Shown here: positions 17,820-25,965 of the stretch, in pieces
Layout: every line of letters starts with the position of its first letter
Numbering within the stretch: position 1 is the first letter of the stretch
Assembly: GCA_965229545.1 (NCBI GenBank)
Contig: OZ245887.1
Span: 1,488,001 to 1,552,000 of the forward strand
DNA length: 64,000 bases
Direction of reading: 5' to 3'
Source of the DNA: Megaera sp965229545
GTDB taxonomy: Bacteria > Pseudomonadota > Alphaproteobacteria > Rickettsiales > Rickettsiaceae
Notes under the pieces: model-generated
Told to the model about the DNA's origin: nothing
The model's database searches: none
Seen by the model: the letters and a program-made list of their open reading frames with translations, nothing else
Made by a program: the position numbers and the translations under genes

Positions 17820-18440
17820 ATGAAAGCCAAGCTATTAAGTCTAGACAATAAAGAGTTGGGAGACATCACGGTAAATGATGCCATATTTGGTCTGGAAGCA
17901 AGAATAGATATAATAAAAAGAGTAATTGATTGGCAGAGAGCTAAAGCCATGAGCGGTACTCATAAAACCAAAACTGTTGGGGAAGTATCAGGTTCTGGAA
18001 AAAAGCCTTTTAAACAAAAAGGTACCGGTAATGCAAGGCAAGGTAATGCAAGAGGTGTCCAGCGTCGCGGTGGTGGTATTGCTTTTGGTCCTGTTCCAAG
18101 ATCACATGAAATAAAACTTCAGAAAAAAGTTAGGAAGCTGGGGATGAGGCATGCTTTGTCTGTTAAGTTTTCTGAAGGGGCTGTTCATATTATAGACTCC
18201 ACAAAAATGAAAGAGCCCAAAACATCTGACTTAGTTAAATCTTTATCTAATTTTGGTTTCGGTAAATTTTTTATTATAGATGAAAAAGAAGTCGATCAAA
18301 ATATAAAATTATCAGCAAAATCAGCGGCGAATACTTGTGTAGTGCCTGTTATCGGTGCAAATGTATATGATATAGTAAATAGCGATTATATTTTAATATC
18401 TAAGGATGCGTTGCCGCTTTTAGAAGAGAGGTTAAAATGA
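17820..18440 (+). CDS. rplD: 50S ribosomal protein L4
   Basis: The 206-residue protein lines the peptide exit tunnel. The internal extended loop GSGKKPFKQKGTGNARQG followed by RRGGGIAFGPVPR is the conserved tunnel segment. The stop overlaps the rplW start by 4 bases, which implies translational coupling. Confidence 0.97.
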   Translation: MKAKLLSLDNKELGDITVNDAIFGLEARIDIIKRVIDWQRAKAMSGTHKTKTVGEVSGSGKKPFKQKGTGNARQGNARGVQRRGGGIAFGPVPRSHEIKLQKKVRKLGMRHALSVKFSEGAVHIIDSTKMKEPKTSDLVKSLSNFGFGKFFIIDEKEVDQNIKLSAKSAANTCVVPVIGANVYDIVNSDYILISKDALPLLEERLK

Positions 18441-18733
18441 TATCTGCTAGTAAATACGATATAATAAGAAAACCGTTAATTACTGAAAAGTCAACCGTTT
18501 TAGGCGAGCTAAGAAAGTACGTTTTCGAGGTTGAGAAGACTGCTGAAAAAGGTTTAATAAAAAAAGCAATTGAAGAAATTTTTACAGTTAAGGTTAAATC
18601 TGTAAATGTTTTAAATCAGAAAGGTAAAAAGAAAAGGTTCAAAGGTATGATGGGCCGTAGATCTGATGTAAAAAAGGCTATGGTTACTTTGGAAAAGGAT
18701 TATACTATTGATTTTACAGGGGGAAGTAAGTAA
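18437..18733 (+). CDS. rplW: 50S ribosomal protein L23
   Basis: The 98-residue protein starts with the typical IIRKPLITEKSTVL and has the GKKKRFKGMMGRRSDVKKA region. It forms part of the tunnel exit, where trigger factor and SRP dock; both partners (tig, ffh) are encoded elsewhere in this window. It overlaps rplB by one base. Confidence 0.97.
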   Translation: MISASKYDIIRKPLITEKSTVLGELRKYVFEVEKTAEKGLIKKAIEEIFTVKVKSVNVLNQKGKKKRFKGMMGRRSDVKKAMVTLEKDYTIDFTGGSK

Positions 18734-19554
18734 TGGCTCTAAAGCAATATAATCCGACTACTCCTTCCCAGAGAGAGTTGGTTCAGGTCGATAAAAGTGA
18801 TTTATGGAAAGGAAAACCATATAAGTCCTTAACTAAAGGCAAGATAAATACCGGTGGAAGAAATAACACAGGAAGGGTTACTTCTTGGCACAGAGGTGGG
18901 GGACATAAAAGGCTCTATAGATTTATTGATTTTAAAAGATCAATAGAAGGTGAAGCTGTAGTTGAGCGTTTAGAGTATGATCCAAATAGAACTGCTTTCA
19001 TTGCTTTGCTTGCTCATACTGATGGTTCTAAATCTTATATTTTAGCGCCTAATAACTTAAAAGTCGGGGATAAAATAACATCTGGCCCTGATGCCGATAT
19101 TAAGATTGGTAACTGTTTACCACTTAAGAACATTCCGGTAGGAACTATTATTCATAATGTTGAGATGAAGCCTGGTAAAGGAGGGCAACTTGCTAGATCT
19201 GCTGGTACGTCTGTTAGTTTAGCTGGTAAAGATTCTGGCTATGCTCAAGTGAAATTGGCTTCTGGAGAATTGAGGTTAGTGCCTCTTGACTGTAGAGCTA
19301 CAATTGGTATAGTGTCTAACCCAGATCAAAAAAATATTAATATTGGTAAGGCTGGTAGAAATAGATGGCTCGGTAAGAGACCGCATGTAAGAGGGGTAGC
19401 GATGAACCCGATTGATCACCCACATGGTGGTGGTGAAGGTAAGACATCAGGTGGACGTCATCCTGTGACCCCTTGGGGTAAACCAACTAAGGGTAAGAAG
19501 ACTCGCAAGAATAAGCTTACCTCTAAATTCATTTTGAAAAGAAAAACTAAGTAA
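18733..19554 (+). CDS. rplB: 50S ribosomal protein L2
   Basis: The 273-residue protein is essential for subunit association and the peptidyl transferase centre. The conserved motifs GRNNTGRVTSWHRGGGHKR and, near the C-terminus, GVAMNPIDHPHGGGEG, with the catalytic-centre His, are intact. Eleven bases separate it from rpsS. Confidence 0.98.
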   Translation: MALKQYNPTTPSQRELVQVDKSDLWKGKPYKSLTKGKINTGGRNNTGRVTSWHRGGGHKRLYRFIDFKRSIEGEAVVERLEYDPNRTAFIALLAHTDGSKSYILAPNNLKVGDKITSGPDADIKIGNCLPLKNIPVGTIIHNVEMKPGKGGQLARSAGTSVSLAGKDSGYAQVKLASGELRLVPLDCRATIGIVSNPDQKNINIGKAGRNRWLGKRPHVRGVAMNPIDHPHGGGEGKTSGGRHPVTPWGKPTKGKKTRKNKLTSKFILKRKTK

Positions 19555-19565
19555 GGTAATATAAT

Positions 19566-19844
19566 ATGGCGCGCTCCACATGGAAAGGTCCTTTTGTAGA
19601 TGGCTATTTATTAAAAAAAATACAAAAAGCAATAGATTCAGGTAAGAAAGATGTTATAAAAACATGGTCTAGAAGATCAACAATCTTACCGTTATTTGTT
19701 GGTTTTACTTTTGCTGTACATAATGGCAACAAGTTTGTTCCTGTTTCTGTAACTGAGGAGATGGTAGGTCATAAATTTGGGGAGTTTGCTCCTACTCGTA
19801 CCTACTATGGTCATGGTGCCGATAAAAAAGTTAAAAGAAAATAG
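19566..19844 (+). CDS. rpsS: 30S ribosomal protein S19
   Basis: The 92-residue protein has the family start RSTWKGPFVDGYLLKKI and the central TWSRRSTILPLFVGFTFAVH and GHKFGEFAPTRTY motifs. It sits in the 30S head next to S13. It lies 20 bases upstream of rplV. Confidence 0.97.
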   Translation: MARSTWKGPFVDGYLLKKIQKAIDSGKKDVIKTWSRRSTILPLFVGFTFAVHNGNKFVPVSVTEEMVGHKFGEFAPTRTYYGHGADKKVKRK

Positions 19845-19864
19845 TGTAAGGTAAAAATGGGTGT

Positions 19865-20212
19865 ATGGGTGTATTAGTAAAGGCGTCAGCAAAAAATCTG
19901 AGAACGAGTGCTCAAAAATTGAATTTAGTAGCTGCGATGATTAGAAAAATGAAAGTGTCCGATGCTTTAGTGCAACTGGCTTTTTGTCCTAAAAGAATAG
20001 CTATTGATGTTAGAAAATGTTTACAATCAGCTGTCGCTAATGCTGAGAATAATATGGGGCTAGATATTGATAGTTTAGTTGTTAATTCGGCTACTGTTGG
20101 AAAATCGTTTGTAATGAAAAGGGTTAGAACAAGAGCTAGGGGTAGAAGTGCTAGAATTAATAAACCTTTTAGTAATTTGTATATAACAGTTTCTGAGAAA
20201 GAGGAGAATTAA
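19865..20212 (+). CDS. rplV: 50S ribosomal protein L22
   Basis: The 115-residue protein has an extended hairpin ending in MKRVRTRARGRSARINKPFS, the tunnel loop where macrolide-resistance changes occur in other species. I chose the ATG at 19865. Another ATG at 19857 is in a different frame and meets a stop after six codons. rpsC starts two bases after the stop. Confidence 0.95.
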   Translation: MGVLVKASAKNLRTSAQKLNLVAAMIRKMKVSDALVQLAFCPKRIAIDVRKCLQSAVANAENNMGLDIDSLVVNSATVGKSFVMKRVRTRARGRSARINKPFSNLYITVSEKEEN

Positions 20213-20214
20213 AT

Positions 20215-20856
20215 ATGGGACAGAAAGTAAATCCTCATGGTTTTAGGGTAGGACCTACACTTAATAAAGAGTGGGATTCAGTTTTGTATGCAGAAAAAGA
20301 TTATGCGGGCAAGCTGCTTGAAGATATAAAAATCAGGGCGTTAATTGTAAAACGCTATAAAATAGCTCAAGTAAGTAAAGTAATTATTCACAGATCAAGC
20401 AGTAATGCAGTTATAAATATATATGCTAAAAAACCTGGTATCATAATTGGTAAAAGCGGCTCTGATATTGAAAAACTAAAAAAAGATTTACATGGAATAG
20501 CAAATTGTGAAGTTTTTATAAATATTCATGAAGTAAAAAAACCTGCTCTTGATTCTGCTATTACTGCCCAGACTATTACTCAACAATTAGAGAACCGTGT
20601 GTCTTTTAGAAAAGCTATGAAGACCGCAATGCAAAATACCATGAAGCAGGGAGCTAAAGGAATTAAGGTGGCATGTTCTGGACGTTTAGGCGGTGCTGAA
20701 ATAGCTAGAACTGAATGGTATAGAGAAGGTAGAGTTCCTTTGCACACGCTTCGTGCTGATATAGATTATTCTACGTCTGAAGCGCATACTGCTTATGGAG
20801 TAATTGGGGTCAAAGTGTGGATTTATAGGGGCGATTACGCTCAGAATAAGAGATAA
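20215..20856 (+). CDS. rpsC: 30S ribosomal protein S3
   Basis: The 213-residue protein starts MGQKVNPHGFRVG and carries a KH RNA-binding domain around KPGIIIGKSGSDIEKLK. The C-terminal domain has GRLGGAEIARTEWYREGRVPLH. It forms part of the mRNA entry site. Confidence 0.97.
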   Translation: MGQKVNPHGFRVGPTLNKEWDSVLYAEKDYAGKLLEDIKIRALIVKRYKIAQVSKVIIHRSSSNAVINIYAKKPGIIIGKSGSDIEKLKKDLHGIANCEVFINIHEVKKPALDSAITAQTITQQLENRVSFRKAMKTAMQNTMKQGAKGIKVACSGRLGGAEIARTEWYREGRVPLHTLRADIDYSTSEAHTAYGVIGVKVWIYRGDYAQNKR

Positions 20857-20889
20857 ATTTGTTTAATTTAATTTAACGGAAGAGATAGA

Positions 20890-21300
20890 ATGCTAGCTCC
20901 AAAGAAGCAAAAATTTAGAAAGGCTCATAAAGGGAGGGTGGCTCCGAAAGCAAAAGCTGGAACGATGCTAACTTTTGGCATGTTCGGTTTAAAATCTGTT
21001 GAGCAGTTGAGGGTCACGGCACGTCAGATTGAAGCTGCAAGAAGGGCTGCTGTTAGAGAAATGAAAAGGCAGGGTAGGTTCTTTATTAGAATTTTTCCTG
21101 ATCTTCCTGTTTCTAAAAAACCAAATGAAGTACGTATGGGTAAAGGTAAGGGTTCACCGGAGTATTTTGCAGTTAGGGTCTCTCCTGGTAGAATAATGTT
21201 CGAAATTAATGGAGTGGATGAAGCTGTTGCAAGAAAAGCTTTAGAGCTTGCTGCCTCCAAGTTGCCAGTAAAAACAAAAGTGGTGAAGAGATATGAATAG
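20890..21300 (+). CDS. rplP: 50S ribosomal protein L16
   Basis: The 136-residue protein begins MLAPKKQKFRKAHKGR and contains the conserved RIFPDLPVSKKPNEVRMGKG region that contacts tRNA near the A-site. Its end overlaps the rpmC start by 8 bases. Confidence 0.97.
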   Translation: MLAPKKQKFRKAHKGRVAPKAKAGTMLTFGMFGLKSVEQLRVTARQIEAARRAAVREMKRQGRFFIRIFPDLPVSKKPNEVRMGKGKGSPEYFAVRVSPGRIMFEINGVDEAVARKALELAASKLPVKTKVVKRYE

Positions 21301-21508
21301 CTCAGATTATAAAGCAAAAACTTTGCTTGATTTTGATGATAAAAAACTAAAAGATTCTCTTTCTTTTTTAAAGAAAGAGCTTTTTAATCTTAGGTTTCAA
21401 AAAACCCTTGGGGAATTAGCTAATACCAGTAGATTTGCAAAAGTTAGGAAGGATATAGCAAGGATTGAAACAGAATTAACGAGAAGAAAAAAGGTTGGAG
21501 CGAAATAA
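21293..21508 (+). CDS. rpmC: 50S ribosomal protein L29
   Basis: This 71-residue helical protein near the tunnel exit has the typical LKKELFNLRFQKTLGELANT and RKDIARIETELTRRK. It overlaps rplP at the start and rpsQ by one base at the end. Confidence 0.95.
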   Translation: MNSSDYKAKTLLDFDDKKLKDSLSFLKKELFNLRFQKTLGELANTSRFAKVRKDIARIETELTRRKKVGAK

Positions 21509-21738
21509 TGCCAAGAAGGATTTTACAAGGTACAGTTGAAAGTGCAAAATGTGATAAAACAATATCTGTAAGAGTAGAAAGGAGGTTTAGAGACCCTCTT
21601 TATCAAAAAACTGTAAAAAGATCTACTAAATATGCAGCTCATGATCCTGAAGGTAAGTATAAAGAAGGTGATAAGGTAAAAATTATAGAGTGTAGACCAA
21701 TATCTAAGACTAAAAGATGGATGGTAATAAGTGAATAA
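21508..21738 (+). CDS. rpsQ: 30S ribosomal protein S17
   Basis: This 76-residue OB-fold protein, which binds 16S rRNA early in assembly, has the conserved GTVESAKCDKTISVRVERR, then KYAAHDPEGKYKEGDKV and IIECRPISKTKRW. It is followed by a 74-base spacer before rplN, one of the larger gaps in this block. Confidence 0.96.
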   Translation: MPRRILQGTVESAKCDKTISVRVERRFRDPLYQKTVKRSTKYAAHDPEGKYKEGDKVKIIECRPISKTKRWMVISE

Positions 21739-21812
21739 GTCTTTGACTTATTGCATTAATTTTTGTATCTTGTGCTGTGTTTAATGTTATTTATGTTTTG
21801 GAAGTTTAAGTT

Positions 21813-22181
21813 ATGATTCAGATGCAAAGCGTCCTTAAGGTCGCAGATAATTCTGGTGCTAAAAAAGTGATGTGTATAAAGGTACTTGGCGGTTCCGATC
21901 ACATGACTACAGAGTGTTGTAATGTTATAGTTGTTTCTATCAAAACTGCTATTCCGGGTGGAAAGGTGAAAAAAGGAGATGCACACAGAGCTCTTATTGT
22001 CAGGACTAAAAAAGGTATTAGAAGATCTGATGGTAGTACTATTCAGTTTGATTCAAATTCTGTTGTGCTGGTAAATAAGCAGAATGAACCAATTGGAACA
22101 AGGGTTTTTGGTCCAGTGCCAAGAGAACTTAGAGGTAGAGGATTTGGGAAAATTGTTTCTCTTGCAGAAGAGGTAATATAA
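21813..22181 (+). CDS. rplN: 50S ribosomal protein L14
   Basis: The 122-residue protein starts MIQMQSVLKVADNSGAKKV and ends near GKIVSLAEEVI, with the family motif GTRVFGPVPRELR. It sits at the subunit interface. Its stop is directly followed by the rplX start. Confidence 0.97.
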   Translation: MIQMQSVLKVADNSGAKKVMCIKVLGGSDHMTTECCNVIVVSIKTAIPGGKVKKGDAHRALIVRTKKGIRRSDGSTIQFDSNSVVLVNKQNEPIGTRVFGPVPRELRGRGFGKIVSLAEEVI

Positions 22182-22511
22182 ATGATTAAACTTAAAATAA
22201 AAAAGGGTGATAGGGTTAAGATTATCACAGGGAAAAGTAAAGGTAAAATAGGCGATGTTCTTAAGGTTTTTCCAAAAGAAAATCGTGCTTTAGTTTCTGG
22301 AGTTAATTTAGCAAAGGTCCATTTAAAACCTAGCCGTAATAGTGAAGGTGGTATTTCTCAGAAAGAATTACCGATCCATATTTCGAATTTAAGCCATATA
22401 GATCCAAAAACAGATGAAGTTACTAAAGTTGGAATAAAGACTTTGGAGAATGGTAAAAAAGTGAGATTTGCAAAAAAATCTGGTGAGATAATTTCTAAGG
22501 AAGGTAAGTGA
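22182..22511 (+). CDS. rplX: 50S ribosomal protein L24
   Basis: The 109-residue protein has a KOW motif near the N-terminus (KKGDRVKIITGKSKGKIGDV) and the QKELPIHISNL region. It is an early assembly protein of the 50S subunit. The TGA stop overlaps the rplE start. Confidence 0.96.
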   Translation: MIKLKIKKGDRVKIITGKSKGKIGDVLKVFPKENRALVSGVNLAKVHLKPSRNSEGGISQKELPIHISNLSHIDPKTDEVTKVGIKTLENGKKVRFAKKSGEIISKEGK

Positions 22512-23053
22512 TGTTACTTAGGTTTAAAGAATTGTATGCAAAAGAGATAGTTAAATCTTTACAACAAAAATTTAACTATAAAAATGTACATCAGATGCCA
22601 AAGCTATCAAAGATAGTAGTTAATATGGGGGTTGGTGATGCTGTCTCTGACTCCAAAGTAATTAATAGTGCTATAGCTGACCTTACAGCGATTACAGGAC
22701 AGAAGCCTTATGTAACCCATGCCAAGAAATCAATTGCTAGTTTTAAGCTTCGTGAAGGAATGAAGATAGGTTGCAAGGTTACCTTGAGAAGCGATAGAAT
22801 GTTTGAGTTTCTAGAAAGGCTTGTTATTGTGGCTTTACCAAGGGTAAAAGAGTTTAAAGGCTTTTCAGTGAAAAGTTTTGATGGTAGAGGTAATATGACT
22901 TTTGGAATTAAAGAACAGATAGTGTTTCCTGAAATCAATTACGATAAAATCGACAAAATAAGAGGTATGGATATTACCATTGTTACTACAGCGCAAACAG
23001 ACGAAGAAGCTAAGCTTTTATTGTCTGGATTTAATTTACCATTCTACAATTAA
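22511..23053 (+). CDS. rplE: 50S ribosomal protein L5
   Basis: The 180-residue protein binds 5S rRNA and the P-site tRNA. Conserved segments are KIVVNMGVGDA, GQKPYVTHAKKSIASFKLR and FPEINYDKIDKIRGMDI. A GTG (22508) directly precedes the ATG at 22511; I prefer the ATG, which overlaps the rplX stop by one base in an ATGA-like coupling. Confidence 0.95.
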   Translation: MLLRFKELYAKEIVKSLQQKFNYKNVHQMPKLSKIVVNMGVGDAVSDSKVINSAIADLTAITGQKPYVTHAKKSIASFKLREGMKIGCKVTLRSDRMFEFLERLVIVALPRVKEFKGFSVKSFDGRGNMTFGIKEQIVFPEINYDKIDKIRGMDITIVTTAQTDEEAKLLLSGFNLPFYN

Positions 23054-23072
23054 TTTAGAGATATAAATTGCT

Positions 23073-23378
23073 ATGGCAAAAATTGGTTCAATAGAGAGAA
23101 ATAACAAAAGAAAAAGGCTTGTAAATTCTTTAGCCTCAAAGAGAGAAAAATTGAAATTAGAGATTTATTCTAAGGATCTTCCTATCGATGAAAGGTTTAA
23201 CTTAGTATTAAGATTAGCTAAACTTCCAAGAAATTCAGCTAAAAATAGGGTTAGAAATAGATGTGCATTAACCGGAAGGTCAAGAGGTTATTATCGCAAG
23301 GTGGGGTTGTCTAGGAATATGATTAGGGAACTCGCAGGAAAAGGTATGTTGCCTGGCGTTGTTAAGGCAAGTTGGTAA
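23073..23378 (+). CDS. rpsN: 30S ribosomal protein S14
   Basis: The 101-residue protein is the long, zinc-free form: only one Cys is present, in RNRCALTGRSRGYYRK, so the CxxC...CxxC motif of the short form is absent. The conserved C-terminus LAGKGMLPGVVKASW is intact. Confidence 0.96.
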   Translation: MAKIGSIERNNKRKRLVNSLASKREKLKLEIYSKDLPIDERFNLVLRLAKLPRNSAKNRVRNRCALTGRSRGYYRKVGLSRNMIRELAGKGMLPGVVKASW

Positions 23379-23402
23379 AAATATAAATTTAGGAATGTTG
23401 TT

Positions 23403-23795
23403 ATGTCAATGACCGATAATATAGCAGATATGTTAACAAGAATTAGAAACGGACAGAAGAGCAAACTACTTAATGTAGTTCTTCCGGCTTCAAATCTTAA
23501 GTGTACAGTTCTTGAAGTATTAAAAACTGAGGGGTACATTGCTGGTTATGTTGTTGATTCCGAAGCTAAAGAAATTAATGTTGAGCTTAAATATTCTCGG
23601 GCTGGTCGGCCTGCGATATGTGAAATTCATAAAGTGTCCAAACCAGGGAAAAGAATATATTCACCGATTTCTAATCTTAAAGGTTATTTTAATAATATGG
23701 GCATACATATTCTATCTACGTCTAAAGGTGTGATGTCTGATAGAGACGCTAAAAAGCATAATGTCGGCGGTGAAGTAATTTGTAAAGTATTTTAG
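23403..23795 (+). CDS. rpsH: 30S ribosomal protein S8
   Basis: The 130-residue protein binds the central domain of 16S rRNA and in E. coli represses its own operon. The start could be the ATG at 23403 or the one at 23409 (MTDNIADMLTRIRNGQ). The conserved C-terminus ISTSKGVMS-like LSTSKGVMSDRDAK is present. Confidence 0.95.
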   Translation: MSMTDNIADMLTRIRNGQKSKLLNVVLPASNLKCTVLEVLKTEGYIAGYVVDSEAKEINVELKYSRAGRPAICEIHKVSKPGKRIYSPISNLKGYFNNMGIHILSTSKGVMSDRDAKKHNVGGEVICKVF

Positions 23796-23805
23796 AGTAT
23801 TAAAG

Positions 23806-24339
23806 ATGTCAAGAGTAGGTAAAGTACCAGTATCACTAACTCAAGGTGCTAAAGTCGAAATTTCTGGTTTGAATATAAAAGTTCATGGAACTAAGGGAAC
23901 TTTAGAAAAAAAGTTTGCAGGCGATATTATGATAGAGCAAACTGGGGAAACTATTGTGGTAAAACCTTTAAATGATACTAGCGCAGCAAAAGCTATGTGG
24001 GGTACTGCAAGAAGCATTATTAATTCAATGGTAAAAGGTGTTACTGTAGGATTTTCTGAGGAATTAGAAGTTAATGGTGTTGGTTATAGGGCGGCAATTA
24101 AAGGTAAATACTTAAATTTGACCCTAGGAAAAAGCCATAACACTAAAATTGAAATTCCAGAAGGAATTAAGGTAGAGACGCCAAAACAAAATATTATAAC
24201 TCTGGAATCGATAAATAAGGAAAAACTTGGTGAGTTTATTGCAGTGATAAAAAGACAAAGATCACCAGAGCCTTATAAAGGTAAAGGAATTAAGCGTAAA
24301 GGCGAATACGTACAGAGAAAAGAAGGTAAAAAAGGTTAA
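23806..24339 (+). CDS. rplF: 50S ribosomal protein L6
   Basis: The 177-residue protein has two repeated domains and starts MSRVGKVPVSL. It ends with the signature PEPYKGKGIKRKGEYVQRKEG near the factor-binding centre. It lies 10 bases after rpsH and 13 before rplR. Confidence 0.97.
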   Translation: MSRVGKVPVSLTQGAKVEISGLNIKVHGTKGTLEKKFAGDIMIEQTGETIVVKPLNDTSAAKAMWGTARSIINSMVKGVTVGFSEELEVNGVGYRAAIKGKYLNLTLGKSHNTKIEIPEGIKVETPKQNIITLESINKEKLGEFIAVIKRQRSPEPYKGKGIKRKGEYVQRKEGKKG

Positions 24340-24352
24340 TTTTAGGTTGTAT

Positions 24353-24709
24353 ATGAGCGCAAAAAGTCATAGTTTTCAAAAAAGAAAAGAGCGTGTAAGG
24401 ATTAAGTTAAAAAGGGTCAATAACAGAAATAGGCTTTCTGTTTTTAAATCAGGCCAACATATATATGCGCAAATAATCGATGATGCGACGGCAAGAACTC
24501 TGGTTTCTGCTTCAACAGTAGATAAGGAAATAAGAAAAGCTGGTAAATCAAATTGTAATATTGAAAACGCAATTAAAGTTGGCAAATTGATAGGGGAAAG
24601 AGCAGCTGAAAAAGCTATTAAATTGGTAGCTTTTGATAAAGGTGGTCATAAATATCACGGTATTATTAAGGCGCTTGCAGAAGAAGCAAGAAAAAATTTA
24701 AACTTTTAA
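24353..24709 (+). CDS. rplR: 50S ribosomal protein L18
   Basis: This 118-residue protein binds 5S rRNA with L5. It has RLSVFKSGQHIYAQIIDD and FDKGGHKYHGIIKALAEEAR. I chose the ATG at 24353, six bases after TTTAGG; the TTG two codons upstream would add only Met-Tyr. Confidence 0.95.
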   Translation: MSAKSHSFQKRKERVRIKLKRVNNRNRLSVFKSGQHIYAQIIDDATARTLVSASTVDKEIRKAGKSNCNIENAIKVGKLIGERAAEKAIKLVAFDKGGHKYHGIIKALAEEARKNLNF

Positions 24710-24723
24710 TAAAGAGAATATTG

Positions 24724-25251
24724 ATGTCTAAAGATTCTACAAAAAATATGGAAGGTTTAAGCGAAGAACTAGTTCATATCAATAGGATAACAAAAGTTGT
24801 AAAAGGTGGAAGAAATTTTTCTTTTGCAGCAATTGTAGTAGTGGGAGATGGAAATGGTAGAGTTGGATTTGGCAACGGTAAAGCAAAAGAAGTTACGGAA
24901 GCAAGAGCAAAAGCAGCAAAAGATGCAAAAAATAATTTAGTTTCAGTACCTTTATATAAAGGTAGGACAATTCACCATGATATAGTAGGAAAGAGTGGAG
25001 CAGCTAAAGTTCTGCTTAGGAGGGCAGCTCCTGGTACTGGCGTGATTGCAGGTGGTCCAATGAGATCTATTTTTGGTTGTCTTGGTATTGCTGATATTGT
25101 AGCTAAGTCCCTTGGTTCTTCTAATCCTAATGCTATGATTACGGCTACTTTCGATGCTTTGCGTAATCTTAATGCACCAAAAGTTATTGCTGCCCGGAGA
25201 GATAAGAATATTCATGAGCTTTCTGTAAACTTGCTAAAAGAAGAAAAATAA
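24724..25251 (+). CDS. rpsE: 30S ribosomal protein S5
   Basis: The 175-residue protein has the double-stranded RNA-binding domain NRITKVVKGGRNFSFAAIVV and GNGRVGFGNGKAKEV, then GTGVIAGGPMRSIFG. It affects translational accuracy. The ATG at 24724 is preferred to the TTG directly before it. Confidence 0.96.
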   Translation: MSKDSTKNMEGLSEELVHINRITKVVKGGRNFSFAAIVVVGDGNGRVGFGNGKAKEVTEARAKAAKDAKNNLVSVPLYKGRTIHHDIVGKSGAAKVLLRRAAPGTGVIAGGPMRSIFGCLGIADIVAKSLGSSNPNAMITATFDALRNLNAPKVIAARRDKNIHELSVNLLKEEK

Positions 25252-25272
25252 GAAATAAATAGGTATTGTGCT

Positions 25273-25479
25273 ATGGCTGAAAAAAAATCAAAAGCAAAAT
25301 CTTCGCAGATAAAAGTAGTGCAAATTGCAAGCCCTATCGGGCGTAGGCCAGATCAGAAACAAACTCTTATAGGGCTTGGTTTGAATAAAATGCACAAGGA
25401 GAGAGTCTTGGAGGATACTAATTCCATAAGGGGAATGATTAATAAGGTAAGACATCTTGTAAAGTTTGAAAGTGTGTAA
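25273..25479 (+). CDS. rpmD: 50S ribosomal protein L30
   Basis: This 68-residue protein has the core VVQIASPIGRRPDQKQTLIG and MINKVRHLVKFE. A Lys/Ser-rich N-terminal stretch of about ten residues makes it slightly longer than the usual 60. It is flanked by rpsE and rplO with 21 bases on each side. Confidence 0.93.
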   Translation: MAEKKSKAKSSQIKVVQIASPIGRRPDQKQTLIGLGLNKMHKERVLEDTNSIRGMINKVRHLVKFESV

Positions 25480-25500
25480 TTTAGGGTATAAAGGATTAAA

Positions 25501-25950
25501 ATGAGAGTAAATTCATTATTTAATGTTCCTGGATCAAGAAAACCAAGAAAAAGAATTTGTAGGGGGAATGGTAGTGGGACTGGTAGAACCGGAGGACGGG
25601 GAGAGAAAGGTCAAAAATCTCGTTCTGGTGTTTCTATTAAAACTGAAGGTGGACAAATGCCACTTATCAAAAGATTACCAAAAAGAGGCTTTAATAGCTC
25701 TAAATCGGTAAAATATACCCCAATTAGTATAGCTGATATCGAATTTTTAATTGTTGAAAAAAGAATAGATACTTCAGCTATGCTCAATAAAGCATCACTT
25801 GTTAATATTGGTTATATTAAAAGTGAGAAAACCCCTGTTAAACTACTTGCTGGGCTTGATAAAATGAACTTTAAAATTTCTATACAGTTAGATGCATATT
25901 CCAAAGCTGCTAGAGAATTAATTGAAAAAGCTGGTGGTCAGGTACTATAA
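25501..25950 (+). CDS. rplO: 50S ribosomal protein L15
   Basis: The 149-residue protein has a Gly/Arg-rich N-terminal tail that threads into 23S rRNA (GNGSGTGRTGGRGEKGQKSR), then GGQMPLIKRLPKRGF. It is a late assembly protein and precedes secY by 15 bases. Confidence 0.96.
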   Translation: MRVNSLFNVPGSRKPRKRICRGNGSGTGRTGGRGEKGQKSRSGVSIKTEGGQMPLIKRLPKRGFNSSKSVKYTPISIADIEFLIVEKRIDTSAMLNKASLVNIGYIKSEKTPVKLLAGLDKMNFKISIQLDAYSKAARELIEKAGGQVL

Positions 25951-25965
25951 AAGGATTGTAAAATA